Shown: positions 45,152 to 53,123 of the stretch, piece by piece | Layout: every line of letters begins with the position of its first letter | How positions within the stretch are numbered: position 1 is the stretch's first letter | Source: Archangium lipolyticum | GTDB lineage: Bacteria; Myxococcota; Myxococcia; Myxococcales; Myxococcaceae | NCBI RefSeq assembly: GCF_024623785.1 | Contig: NZ_JANKBZ010000001.1 | Coordinates: 434,001-498,000, forward strand | DNA: 64,000 nt | Direction of reading: 5' to 3' | Translations under genes and position numbers: made by a program | The notes under the pieces: model-generated | Databases searched by the model: none | The model's input: only the letters and a program-made list of their open reading frames with translations | What the model was told of the DNA's origin: nothing

Positions 45152-45482
45152 CTTGCTTTCCGTCCCTCTTGCGGTGACACGACACCCCATCGCGCGAGCC
45201 GCTTCCTCGCGCGGATTGCCACACGCCGGAGTGCATTAACTTTGTCTGAAATGCGAAAGTCAATGAAGCTCGGGTTTCCTGCCCTACCGGTCCTGTCGGG
45301 CGCCCCAGGAGACAAAGAGCCAGGCAGCCACGAGGCTCGGGTGGCGTTTTTCTGGAAGCAATGAGCGGATAACCGGAAGCCAGCGCCTGCGTCCCATGAT
45401 ATTCACACGGGAGGGGCGCAAGAGTCGTCACTCAATGCTGCTCAACCGGCTGCCTCACCGAGCAGCCAGGAGAGGAACGAAC
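45152..45482. other. Divergent gap between giant protein and EF-hand gene
   Basis: 331 bp without a gene. A small GC hairpin (GCCACGA / TCGGGTGGC, 45327-45345) is followed by GTTTTT on the plus strand (to 45351). No upstream plus-strand gene needs it, so it may be a leader attenuator for the EF-hand gene. No other clear site. Confidence 0.4.
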
Positions 45483-46043
45483 ATGGCTACTGACAACCCT
45501 ATCTTGGAACGGAAGCTCAAGGCATTCTTCAGCCTCCTGGATTCGGACAAGAACGGCGTGCTCAAGTGGAACGACATCCTTCGCCCCGCCGAGAGAGCGC
45601 GCCAGGAGCTCGGATGGACGAAGGAAGACACGCGCTTTGTCAAGCTCGTGCAGGAGCTGCGGGCAGGCTGGGACCGGGTCCTCCAAGTCCAAGACCTCGA
45701 TCACAACGGAAGCATCTCGTATGATGAGTACGTCCGCTTCGTCTTCAGAATGGGCCTTGAGTGGACCGCCAACGGCGCACTCCCTGCGTGGGCAGTCGAG
45801 CTCTCCAACAACTTCCAGCGCGCCCTCGATCTGAACAGCGATGGTACGTATACAGCGAATGAGTATGCGATCTATCTCCGCGCGATCGGCTCGGATGCCG
45901 ACGCCAAGAGCGCCTTCGCGAAGCTCGACCTCAATAAGAACGGCAAGCTCACGTATGACGAAGTCCTGGTGCTGGCGAAGCAGTATGCGACCAGCACCGA
46001 TCCGTCAGCCCCTGGCAACTATCTGCTGACCGGGAAGTACTAG
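45483..46043 (+). CDS. Four-EF-hand calcium-binding protein (calerythrin-like)
   Basis: 186 residues with four canonical EF-hand loops: D-S-D-K-N-G-V-L, D-L-D-H-N-G-S-I, D-L-N-S-D-G-T-Y and D-L-N-K-N-G-K-L, each starting with Asp and with acidic residue at position 12. No signal peptide, so it is cytosolic, in the style of bacterial calerythrins that buffer or sense Ca2+. The start at 45483 follows AGGAGAGG; the frame is open upstream to 45396. It is 90 nt before the terpenoid gene on the same strand and could share its transcript. Confidence 0.9.
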   Translation: MATDNPILERKLKAFFSLLDSDKNGVLKWNDILRPAERARQELGWTKEDTRFVKLVQELRAGWDRVLQVQDLDHNGSISYDEYVRFVFRMGLEWTANGALPAWAVELSNNFQRALDLNSDGTYTANEYAIYLRAIGSDADAKSAFAKLDLNKNGKLTYDEVLVLAKQYATSTDPSAPGNYLLTGKY

Positions 46044-46133
46044 GTAGCCCTGTCAACCCATCTTCGGACAGAGTGACACCAACGAGCTCCTGGCCCTCTG
46101 CGTGGCTGGGTTTCAAAGACGAGGACACCGCCC

Positions 46134-49127
46134 ATGCTGATGCCCAGGTGGCTCGATGCCGCGGGGTTCGTAGACCCAGAGCTCCGGCGCTGCTTCATCG
46201 CGGCTGGCCGCCGCCTGGGCGCGGAGTCCTCGCCGCAATTGGCTGATTTCGGACGCTGGGCCGGCCTCATTCCTGCCGCGCTGCGCCCGTATGAGGTCGC
46301 CATTGCATCGATGATACGGTCCGCCGATCTCCGCGCCGACTGCGGTGACCCCAAAGAGCGTCTGCGCCGCATCGATGAATACGAAGAGTCGGTGCTGACG
46401 GCGATCGCCGCGGGCCACAGCGACGAACCGGTGCTCCACGCGGTGGCGCACACGTTCAACGCCTTCGGCCTGCGCACCTGCTATCTCAAGGAGCTGTTCG
46501 GAGCAATGCGGCGCGACGCCGTGTTCACGCCCTTCACCACCCATGACGAGCTGCGGAGGTGGGCGGAGGCTTCGACGGGGGCGGGCTTCATGGTGTTCGG
46601 GCCGATGTTCGGCTCTTCCGGCACGCTCGCGGAGATCGAGCCCAAGGTGCGAGCGATGGGCGCGGCGATGCAGCTCGCCGACAACCTCCACGACCTCGCG
46701 GAGGACCTGCAGAACGGGCGGATGTACCTGCCGCTGGAGGATCTGGAGCGCTTCGGCGTGACGCAGGACGACTTGTTTCAGGGCCGCTGGTCCCCCGCGG
46801 TGGCCGAGCTTGTGGCATTCGAGGTCGCCCGTGTGCGGGGGGTGGGCCAGATGGTCGCCGAGCTGCAGCGCTGGACCCCTCCCTCGCTGCATCTGTTCCT
46901 GCGTACGGTGGCCCGGGGCATGGAGATGATCCTCGACGAGGTGATGGCGGCTGGCCCGCTGCTCCTGCGCCGCAGCCCGCCGATGCGCCGGTACCGCTGG
47001 TTCACCGCGACCTTCCCAGAGGGTGTCCCCGGCGACGTGGCGCGGGGCGAGGTGCAGTCACCCAGCGCGAGGGGATTGAACGGCAGCACCGGCCCCAAGC
47101 CGCCCGCGACGCAGCCCGCCCCGGCCGCCATCGCAGCAGAGCTCCAGCACTGGGTGAAGAGTGACGGCACCTGGTTGGGGCTGCTCTGCCGGGATGCCCT
47201 GTTCCCCCCAGGCAATCTGTTACGGCCGGTGCTGTGCCTGGAGTCGGCCCTTGCGACCGGCGGGAACCGCGCGGAGGTTCTGCCGTTCGCCGCGGGCCTC
47301 GAGTGCCTGCACGCCGCCAGCCTCGTCCACGACCAGCTCCTCGACAAGAGCCCGACGCGCCGCAGCCAGGCGGCGCTCCGGCATCGCTCCGGATTCGAGG
47401 ACCTGTTGCTGGTGGGCGGCGCGCTCTTTGGAAATGGGTTCCTGGCCATGCTCGGCGCCTGGGAGGACGGCGTCCCGCCGGAGCGGATGTTGCCGGCGCT
47501 GCGTACCGGGTGTCGCGCGGTCGAGGCGGCGTGCCGGGCCGCGCTGCTGGAGTCCACGCTGCGCGGCGACCTGTCTGCCGATCCGGAGCTGTGCCTGGAG
47601 GTGATCCGCGGCAAGACCGCGGCGTCCATGCAGGCGGCCTGCGCGGCCGGCGGGCTCCTCGCCGGGGCGCCGCCGGCGCAAGTGCAGGCGCTCGGCCGTT
47701 ACGGCGAGGCGCTGGGCATGGCGCTGCAGCTCCGCGACGAGGTGCTGGCACTGACCAGCGATCCGCACCCGATGGGAAACGGACTCACCAGCGACATCGA
47801 AAACCGGCAGCCGCCTTTGCCGGTGCTCCTGGCCCATGCCCTGGCGGGGGACACGGACCGGAGCCGGCTGGCGGAGACCTTTTCCAGCTCCGAGGCTTCG
47901 CTGACGGCTCACCGCGAGCTGGGCGCGCGATTGGCCCGGACCGGGGTGCTCGAGGAGGCGGCTCGCCGCGCGCGCGCGCACGCGATTCGCGCCCGCGAGG
48001 CCCTGGCCGAGCTGCCGCCGTCGGAGAGTCGGGATCGGCTCGCGGCTCTGGTCACCCGGGTCATGGAGGGCCAGGCCGCGCCGGACGGCATGCCCGCTCG
48101 GTTGCGAGATTCCGAAACAGGTTCCCCTGAACGCCTTGCCAAGGAGGGCCCTGCGGCGCCGAGCCTGCTGGCCGCGATCGAGGCGGAGCTGCACAGGTGG
48201 GTGAAGCGCGATGGCGACCGGCTTTCGGAGATGTGCTGCGACGCGCTGTTCCCCGCGGGCAAGCTGCTGCGGCCGGTGCTGTGCCTGGCGTCCGCGCTCG
48301 TGGTGGGCGGAGCGGTCCGGGAAGTGCTGCCATTCGCGGCTGGAATCGAGTGCATCCACGTCGCCAGCTTGATCCACGACGACCTCCTGGACCAAGACGA
48401 GATGCGCCGCGGCCGGGAGTCGCTCCCGCACCGCTACGGCATCGAGGACGCGATGCTGGCGGGCAACGGGCTGCTCGCCAAGGGCGCCCTGGCGATGATC
48501 GGCGCGTGGGAGGACGGAGCTGGGGCGGAGCGCCTGCTGGCGGCGCTGCGCGTGGTGGCGCATGCAATGAAGGAGGCGTGCCGGGCCGCGATGCTGGAGT
48601 TGATGCTGCGCAATGACCTGTCGATCGACCTGGCGCTGTCTTTGGAGGTGATCCGCGGCAAGACCGCGGTGCTGATGCGGGCGGCGTGCGAGAGCGGCGG
48701 CATCCTCGCCGGGGCCGCGTCCGCGCAGGTGCAAGCACTCGGTCGCTACGGGGAAGCTCTGGGCATGGCCTTCCAGATTCGCGATGACCTGCTGCCGTAC
48801 ACCAGCGACACCCGCACCATCGGGAAAGCCATCACCAGCGACGCCAACAACCGGTATCCCACGCTGCCGATTCTGCTGGCGCAGTCCCTCGCGGGTGACT
48901 CGGACCGGCGCCGGCTGCGGGAGCTGTTCTCCAGTACCGAGGATGTGCTGGCGATTCACCGCGAGATGAGCGAGCTGCTGTTCCGGACCGGAGCGATCGC
49001 GGAAGCGACGCGCCGGGCGCGCGAGTACGCGGCGTGCGCCCACGCGGCCTTGAGCGAGCTGCCGCCGTCCGAGAGCCGGGACCAGCTCGCGGAGCTGGTC
49101 ACCACGGTTGTTGACCGCAACCGCTGA
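46134..49127 (+). CDS. Three-domain terpenoid enzyme: squalene/phytoene-synthase-like plus degenerate and intact polyprenyl synthases
   Basis: 997 residues. Domain 1 (about 40-290) resembles squalene/phytoene synthases: D-L-R-A-D at 65-69 and D-N-L-H-D-L-A-E-D at 183-191 before G-R-M-Y-L-P. Domain 3 (about 675-997) is a trans-polyprenyl synthase with K710 (G-K-L-L-R-P), D749-D750-L-L-D753 and R-R-G, D884-D885 and K898. Domain 2 (about 330-650) is a duplicate of it, but K710 is Asn361, the second Asp of the first motif is Gln401, D885 is Glu536 and K898 is Asn549. So domain 2 is probably a non-catalytic or regulatory copy. Expected role: chain elongation of isoprenyl diphosphates by domain 3, then head-to-head condensation by domain 1. 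Small residues (Ala, Ser) before the first Asp motif suggest a product of C20 or longer. The final product is unknown. An EF-hand gene lies 90 nt upstream. Confidence 0.88.
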   Translation: MLMPRWLDAAGFVDPELRRCFIAAGRRLGAESSPQLADFGRWAGLIPAALRPYEVAIASMIRSADLRADCGDPKERLRRIDEYEESVLTAIAAGHSDEPVLHAVAHTFNAFGLRTCYLKELFGAMRRDAVFTPFTTHDELRRWAEASTGAGFMVFGPMFGSSGTLAEIEPKVRAMGAAMQLADNLHDLAEDLQNGRMYLPLEDLERFGVTQDDLFQGRWSPAVAELVAFEVARVRGVGQMVAELQRWTPPSLHLFLRTVARGMEMILDEVMAAGPLLLRRSPPMRRYRWFTATFPEGVPGDVARGEVQSPSARGLNGSTGPKPPATQPAPAAIAAELQHWVKSDGTWLGLLCRDALFPPGNLLRPVLCLESALATGGNRAEVLPFAAGLECLHAASLVHDQLLDKSPTRRSQAALRHRSGFEDLLLVGGALFGNGFLAMLGAWEDGVPPERMLPALRTGCRAVEAACRAALLESTLRGDLSADPELCLEVIRGKTAASMQAACAAGGLLAGAPPAQVQALGRYGEALGMALQLRDEVLALTSDPHPMGNGLTSDIENRQPPLPVLLAHALAGDTDRSRLAETFSSSEASLTAHRELGARLARTGVLEEAARRARAHAIRAREALAELPPSESRDRLAALVTRVMEGQAAPDGMPARLRDSETGSPERLAKEGPAAPSLLAAIEAELHRWVKRDGDRLSEMCCDALFPAGKLLRPVLCLASALVVGGAVREVLPFAAGIECIHVASLIHDDLLDQDEMRRGRESLPHRYGIEDAMLAGNGLLAKGALAMIGAWEDGAGAERLLAALRVVAHAMKEACRAAMLELMLRNDLSIDLALSLEVIRGKTAVLMRAACESGGILAGAASAQVQALGRYGEALGMAFQIRDDLLPYTSDTRTIGKAITSDANNRYPTLPILLAQSLAGDSDRRRLRELFSSTEDVLAIHREMSELLFRTGAIAEATRRAREYAACAHAALSELPPSESRDQLAELVTTVVDRNR

Positions 49128-49674
49128 CCCCGCCCGCCACCTGATCGACAAGCTGTGGCCGGAAGACCCAGCGGTTCTGCCCGATATTGAGCGGGCCTCG
49201 ATCCGGGTCGTACTCACCGACGGGAATGGTCACGTACAGGGTACCCGCGAGGGCCGTGGGGTGGTCCGACTGCTCGTTGAAGCCGTACCCGATGGTCGGC
49301 GCGTAGATCGGGTCGGAAATGCCCGTCATGCCGACCTGCTGGCCACCCGTCGCGGCGCTCGTGATGTTCACGTTCGCGGCGGCGAAGATGACATCGATGG
49401 GCGCCAGGCCGATGTTGCCGTACTTGAGCAGGTAGGTCCCGCGCATCACCATCGTGGTCTGCGAGGCGATCTGCTGGTCCGACGTGGCCGAGTAGCGCAA
49501 GTAGGCGTTGAGCATCAGGGTCTTCGAAGGCAGGTAGATACCAGCCTCGTAGTCCCGCGCATCCGTTTGTGCGAGCGCCCTCTGCGGCAGCAGGAAGAAG
49601 AGGGCCAGCACGCAAGAGATCATGAGTGGCATCACGTGACCGCCCTGCTCGAGCCTGGGGGAGTCGTTCATCAT
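49099..49674 (-). CDS. Truncated phenol-degradation MetA/SphA-like outer-membrane protein
   Basis: 191 residues. A signal peptide (M-P-L-M-I-S-C-V-L-A-L-F-F-L-L ending A-L-A-Q) is followed by D-Y-E-A-G-I-Y-L-P, strands typical of the MetA-pathway/SphA porin-like family and I-P-V-G-E-Y-D-P. After Q-L-V-D-Q family resemblance ends and a short G/Q-rich tail runs to the stop, about 100 residues before a usual end. The last 29 bp overlap the 3' end of the terpenoid gene, so the truncation may mark a rearrangement point. Two IclR-type palindromes lie upstream. Confidence 0.7.
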   Translation of the reverse strand: MMNDSPRLEQGGHVMPLMISCVLALFFLLPQRALAQTDARDYEAGIYLPSKTLMLNAYLRYSATSDQQIASQTTMVMRGTYLLKYGNIGLAPIDVIFAAANVNITSAATGGQQVGMTGISDPIYAPTIGYGFNEQSDHPTALAGTLYVTIPVGEYDPDRGPLNIGQNRWVFRPQLVDQVAGGVSGCGQQPW

Positions 49675-49850
49675 GGTTCGGGTATTTCCTTCCTGTGTCC
49701 GCGGGTAGCGGGAACTCCAGATGCGCATGAATCATTATCCGAGCTCATGGCGCATTGGAACGACGCAGCCCGACAACCAATGACATGCGAATATTGCCAG
49801 GACGCTGGTGTCGCGGCTCCTTCCGTGAGCCGCGCCTTCGGCCGCCGTGG

Positions 49851-49875
49851 TCCCATTTCGCATAGCGAAATGGGA
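49851..49875. promoter_or_regulatory. IclR-type palindrome, site 1
   Basis: Two perfect 11-bp arms (TCCCATTTCGC and GCGAAATGGGA) around ATA. Core: TTTCGC-N3-GCGAAA. It lies in the 347-bp gap between the truncated porin and the secreted hydrolase. Confidence 0.8.
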
Positions 49876-49891
49876 TGTGAATCATGGTCTT

Positions 49892-49908
49892 GTTTCGCAT
49901 GGCGAAAC
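49892..49908. promoter_or_regulatory. IclR-type palindrome, site 2
   Basis: GTTTCGC-ATG-GCGAAAC, the same core and 3-nt spacer as site 1, 37 bp centre-to-centre from it. Confidence 0.8.
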
Positions 49909-50021
49909 GGGTCGTGTTTCAACACCGCTCTGGCTGCCATGACTTGATTTTCCGTCTTTCATCGGTAGTGTATCTGATTGCCTGGGAATGCGGTCTGCCC
50001 CCCCAGGCAAAGGGAGAAGGC

Positions 50022-50906
50022 ATGAAAGCGACGGCAGGTTCCAGGATCCTCGTTGCGCTGCTCTTGTCCATGGCGTGGAGTTCCTCCGCACTGGCCCAGA
50101 GTCTGACCAGCTTCACGGCGACGTACAGGGGCGGGAGTGGCTCCATCTGTGGCACGACGTACAGCATCATCGGCAGGGAGCCTTTGTCCTCACAGAGCAG
50201 ATACCCGGTGTTCATCTACACGGTGGGCACCACGGAGGGGTACGATCACGCCTCGGCGATGGCCGCCGTCGAGGAGATGGCGAGCCGTGGCTATGTCGCG
50301 GCCACCGTCGAGTATGACAACGCCACCTTTGGCACCTGCTCCACGCTCGAGAGCCGCGCCAGGTGCATCTTCGATTCGACCCGTTCGACCAGCGCCATCA
50401 ACACGGTCTGTTCGCGCGCCAAGGCGGATTGCTCCAAGGGCGTCGTGGTGGCCGGCTTCAGCCAGGGGTCCATCATGGCCATCCTGGCCAAGAACCATGA
50501 CAGCCGGGTGCAGGCCGCCTATGGGCTGGGAGCGGGCGTCGCGTACTCCATCTACGATCTTCGCTCCTGCGTCGCCAACGGCAACCGCGCGCTGCCGAGC
50601 GACCGTCTCCGGGTCGTGAATGGGGAGAACGACGCGTTCATGGGCTCGACCGAGCTCACCGTGCGCAGCCAGATCCAGGAGATGACGGGGCTGTCGTGCC
50701 CGTTGGCGACCTCCTGCTTCCGTAGCAACAACAGTGGCTGGTACATCGTGGAGAATTCCGAGGCCTCGGATGGTATTGCCGACCACTGCTACATGCGGCA
50801 GGGAAGCTGCGTCGGCCTCACCCTGGACCAGAAGTGGCGCGCCGGCACCTACGGCTGGTCATTGAGGACCAACCTGAACTGGCTGACGCAGTTCACCCAA
50901 CCGTAG
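50022..50906 (+). CDS. Secreted alpha/beta-hydrolase-fold protein
   Basis: 294 residues with a signal peptide (ending A-L-A-Q). The fold shows Y-P-V-F-I-Y-T-V-G-T-T, the nucleophile G-F-S-Q-G-S (Ser148), Asp204 (N-G-E-N-D-A-F-M) and His255 (A-D-H-C-Y-M), a likely triad. Paired cysteines (C106/C115, C130/C137, C183, C226/C232, C256/C263) suit a secreted protein. Family is near dienelactone hydrolase/cutinase-like proteins but no substrate is readable. AGGGAGAAGG precedes the ATG. IclR-type sites 1 and 2 lie upstream, and the IclR gene follows. Confidence 0.86.
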   Translation: MKATAGSRILVALLLSMAWSSSALAQSLTSFTATYRGGSGSICGTTYSIIGREPLSSQSRYPVFIYTVGTTEGYDHASAMAAVEEMASRGYVAATVEYDNATFGTCSTLESRARCIFDSTRSTSAINTVCSRAKADCSKGVVVAGFSQGSIMAILAKNHDSRVQAAYGLGAGVAYSIYDLRSCVANGNRALPSDRLRVVNGENDAFMGSTELTVRSQIQEMTGLSCPLATSCFRSNNSGWYIVENSEASDGIADHCYMRQGSCVGLTLDQKWRAGTYGWSLRTNLNWLTQFTQP

Positions 50907-50979
50907 CCACGAGGGCGGCGTGGGTTCCTCGGTGTTCGCGCGCCTGGAGGAGCCCACGAGGCTCTGGCCGGACTTCGGA

Positions 50980-50994
50980 TTTCGCCAGGCGAAA
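50980..50994. promoter_or_regulatory. IclR-type palindrome, site 3
   Basis: TTTCGC-CAG-GCGAAA, the same core and 3-nt spacer as sites 1 and 2, in the 194-bp gap before the IclR gene. Confidence 0.8.
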
Positions 50995-50997
50995 CAG

Positions 50998-51020
50998 GGT
51001 TTCGCCCACTATGCGAAACC
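50998..51020. promoter_or_regulatory. IclR-type palindrome, site 4
   Basis: GGTTTCGC-N7-GCGAAACC, the same half-sites with a 7-nt spacer, directly after site 3. Different spacing suggests a lower-affinity or differently bound site. Confidence 0.7.
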
Positions 51021-51100
51021 AGGCTCCGCCCACGTTGACCCGAAGTGTTTGGGCCTCCTATCGTCCTGATTCCCGTAAATACCAGGACACCAGGACGGCT

Positions 51101-51952
51101 ATGCTCCGTTTCTCCGATCTTCCCGTTCCCCTGAAGGATTCCGCGGCTCCCGACGTGGGGCTCCTGCACGATCCAGACGAGGAAGAGGCCAAGGACCGCC
51201 AGTTCGTGACGGCACTGGCGCGCGGGCTCGAGGTGCTCCGTGCGTTCACGCCTCACACCCCGCTGCTCGGGAACCGGGAGCTCGCGGCCAGCACCGGCCT
51301 GCCCAAGCCGACCATCTCCCGGCTCACCCATACCCTCACCCGGCTCGGCTATCTCAAATACTCGGAGCGCTTGGGAAAGTATCAGCTCGGCACGGGGGTG
51401 CTGTCGCTGGGCTACGCGGCGCTCTCCAGTATGAACGCCCGACAGATGGCCAGGCCCCTGATGCAGGAGATGGCCGACCAGGTCAACGCCATGGTCTCCC
51501 TGGGCACTCGGGACCGGCTCAGCATGGTGTACGTCGAGCACTGCCGCTCCAGCTCAGCGGTGACCGTGCGCCTCGACGTCGGCTCACGCATCCCGTTGGC
51601 GACCACGGCCATGGGGCGGGCGCTGCTCGCCGCCCTGCCCGAGTTGGAACAACAGGTCATGATGGAGCGCATCGCCAGACAGGATCCGGACCAGTGGCCG
51701 CGCCTCCGCGCCGGCATCGAGCAGGCCCTCGAGGAGTACCGGACCCATGGGTTCACGCTCTCCGTTGGCGAGTGGACTTCGGACGTGAATGCCGTGGGCG
51801 TCGCTCTCATCCCGCCCGATGGCGGTCACATTCTGGCGTTCAACTGCGGAGGCCCATCGTCCCAGCTGTCTCGCGAGCGGCTCATGAGTGAGATCGGTCC
51901 CCGTCTGGTGGACCTCGTCCGCGACGTCAAGGCGGGTCTGCTGCGCCGCTGA
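51101..51952 (+). CDS. IclR-family transcriptional regulator
   Basis: 283 residues. The N-terminal winged helix (about 35-95; F-V-T-A-L-A-R-G-L-E-V-L-R-A-F, N-R-E-L-A-A-S-T-G-L-P-K-P-T-I-S-R-L) and the IclR effector domain (about 110-280, with A-M-G-R-A-L-L-A and G-V-A-L-I-P-P) match the PcaR/PobR subgroup of aromatic-acid regulators. Four TTTCGC/GCGAAA palindromes lie before it and before the neighbouring secreted hydrolase, so it probably controls itself, the hydrolase and the truncated porin. AGGA precedes the ATG. Confidence 0.94.
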   Translation: MLRFSDLPVPLKDSAAPDVGLLHDPDEEEAKDRQFVTALARGLEVLRAFTPHTPLLGNRELAASTGLPKPTISRLTHTLTRLGYLKYSERLGKYQLGTGVLSLGYAALSSMNARQMARPLMQEMADQVNAMVSLGTRDRLSMVYVEHCRSSSAVTVRLDVGSRIPLATTAMGRALLAALPELEQQVMMERIARQDPDQWPRLRAGIEQALEEYRTHGFTLSVGEWTSDVNAVGVALIPPDGGHILAFNCGGPSSQLSRERLMSEIGPRLVDLVRDVKAGLLRR

Positions 51953-51995
51953 GAGGCGCAGCCAGACCAACCGCCCGGAGCAGGTCGGGTGTCCG

Positions 51996-52934
51996 CTACG
52001 CTCTCGGAGAGGACTTCCCGGCGGAATTCCCCCGCCCGCTCGTGGAGCGCTTACGCGCGGTCTTCCCGGCGGCGACGCTCGTCTGGCGACTCACGATTTC
52101 CTGCGGCCTTCGTGCCTGGGACGCCTTTGCGCGGTGGACGCTCGAGCCATTCCGGCGTGACTCTCCGTTCCCCATCCTGGTGGCGGCGTCACTCACCGCC
52201 TGCTCGGCCATGCGCCGGGCACTCCGAGTCGCGCCGCGCGCCACGTCCTGGGTCTCCTCGAGCACATCGCTGGACACCTTCAGTGCTCGGCCCGGGGCCT
52301 CGAACGTCCAACGTTGCGCCTCCGCCCCCACCTCCTTCGCACGCCCGCGTCCTCCTTGGACGAGTTGCCGCACCCACGCAAGGCTCCGCTCCACCAGCTC
52401 GGTGACCAGGTCCCGGCTCCGGTCGAATACCGCCACCAGCGGCATCACCAGGTTGCCAGGAGGCTCATCCGGGAGCATCGGGTGCGGGTGCGTCGGCACC
52501 GTTCTCTTCGCGAGTGCGAGCGCGTCCGCCATGGCGTTGAGCTCCTCCCGTGCGAACGTCCGGTGCAGGCTGGCGAACAGCCCTTTCTCCTCCTCCTCGA
52601 TGTGGTGCAGCACGTTCTGCACCAGCACGGTGAACCGGGCATCGAACCGCGGGTCGTCCGGGACCATTCTCTGGAGCGCGGCGAGCTCCCATTTCGCGAC
52701 TCGATGCTCCTCGAGGGCCTCGTCGATTCGCTCGGTCCACCCCGAGTCGTGGGCCTTCACGGAGGGATAGAAGACCTGCTCCTCGATGGCGGCGTGGATG
52801 GAGAGCTCCAGGATGATTCGCCTGGAGAGCTCCTGCTTCTTTCCGAGGTCCCCCCCGTGTTTGAGAGCTTCGTAGCGCTTGAACAGCTTCCGGATGGTCT
52901 CGTGGTCGTGCTTGAGAAGAGAGATGGCGTCCAT
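51996..52934 (-). CDS. Hemerythrin-domain protein with basic C-terminal extension
   Basis: 312 residues. The HHE-type hemerythrin four-helix bundle (about 1-150) has H-D-H-E at 9-12, H-A-A-I-E-E-Q-V-F-Y-P, E-E-H-R-V-A and H-H-I-E-E-E-E, the diiron ligands. The C-terminal half is Ala/Arg/Ser/Lys-rich and disordered, unlike the usual short form, possibly a nucleic-acid or surface-binding tail. Members bind O2 or protect Fe-S proteins. It converges on the IclR gene (43 nt) and is alone in its transcript. Confidence 0.9.
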   Translation of the reverse strand: MDAISLLKHDHETIRKLFKRYEALKHGGDLGKKQELSRRIILELSIHAAIEEQVFYPSVKAHDSGWTERIDEALEEHRVAKWELAALQRMVPDDPRFDARFTVLVQNVLHHIEEEEKGLFASLHRTFAREELNAMADALALAKRTVPTHPHPMLPDEPPGNLVMPLVAVFDRSRDLVTELVERSLAWVRQLVQGGRGRAKEVGAEAQRWTFEAPGRALKVSSDVLEETQDVARGATRSARRMAEQAVSDAATRMGNGESRRNGSSVHRAKASQARRPQEIVSRQTSVAAGKTARKRSTSGRGNSAGKSSPRA

Positions 52935-53123
52935 GACCTATCGGTAAGCACCATGACGCGGTGCGCCAGGGCGGTTTACTCGGACGAGTGCTGTCCTCCC
53001 TGGCGAGCGCTCGCTGGCTGTCCTTGGCTATTGCCTGGGCAGAGGCAAGACTGGCCCAGATCAGCAGACGGGATACGCAGCCTCGATTCAGGTGCTCGTT
53101 CGTGGTGAGTGAAGTGGAATAGG

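Noticed and set aside
52042-52770. Plus-strand 242-codon frame opposite the hemerythrin gene
   Set aside because: Ser/Arg-rich shadow; hemerythrin ligands are clear on the minus strand.
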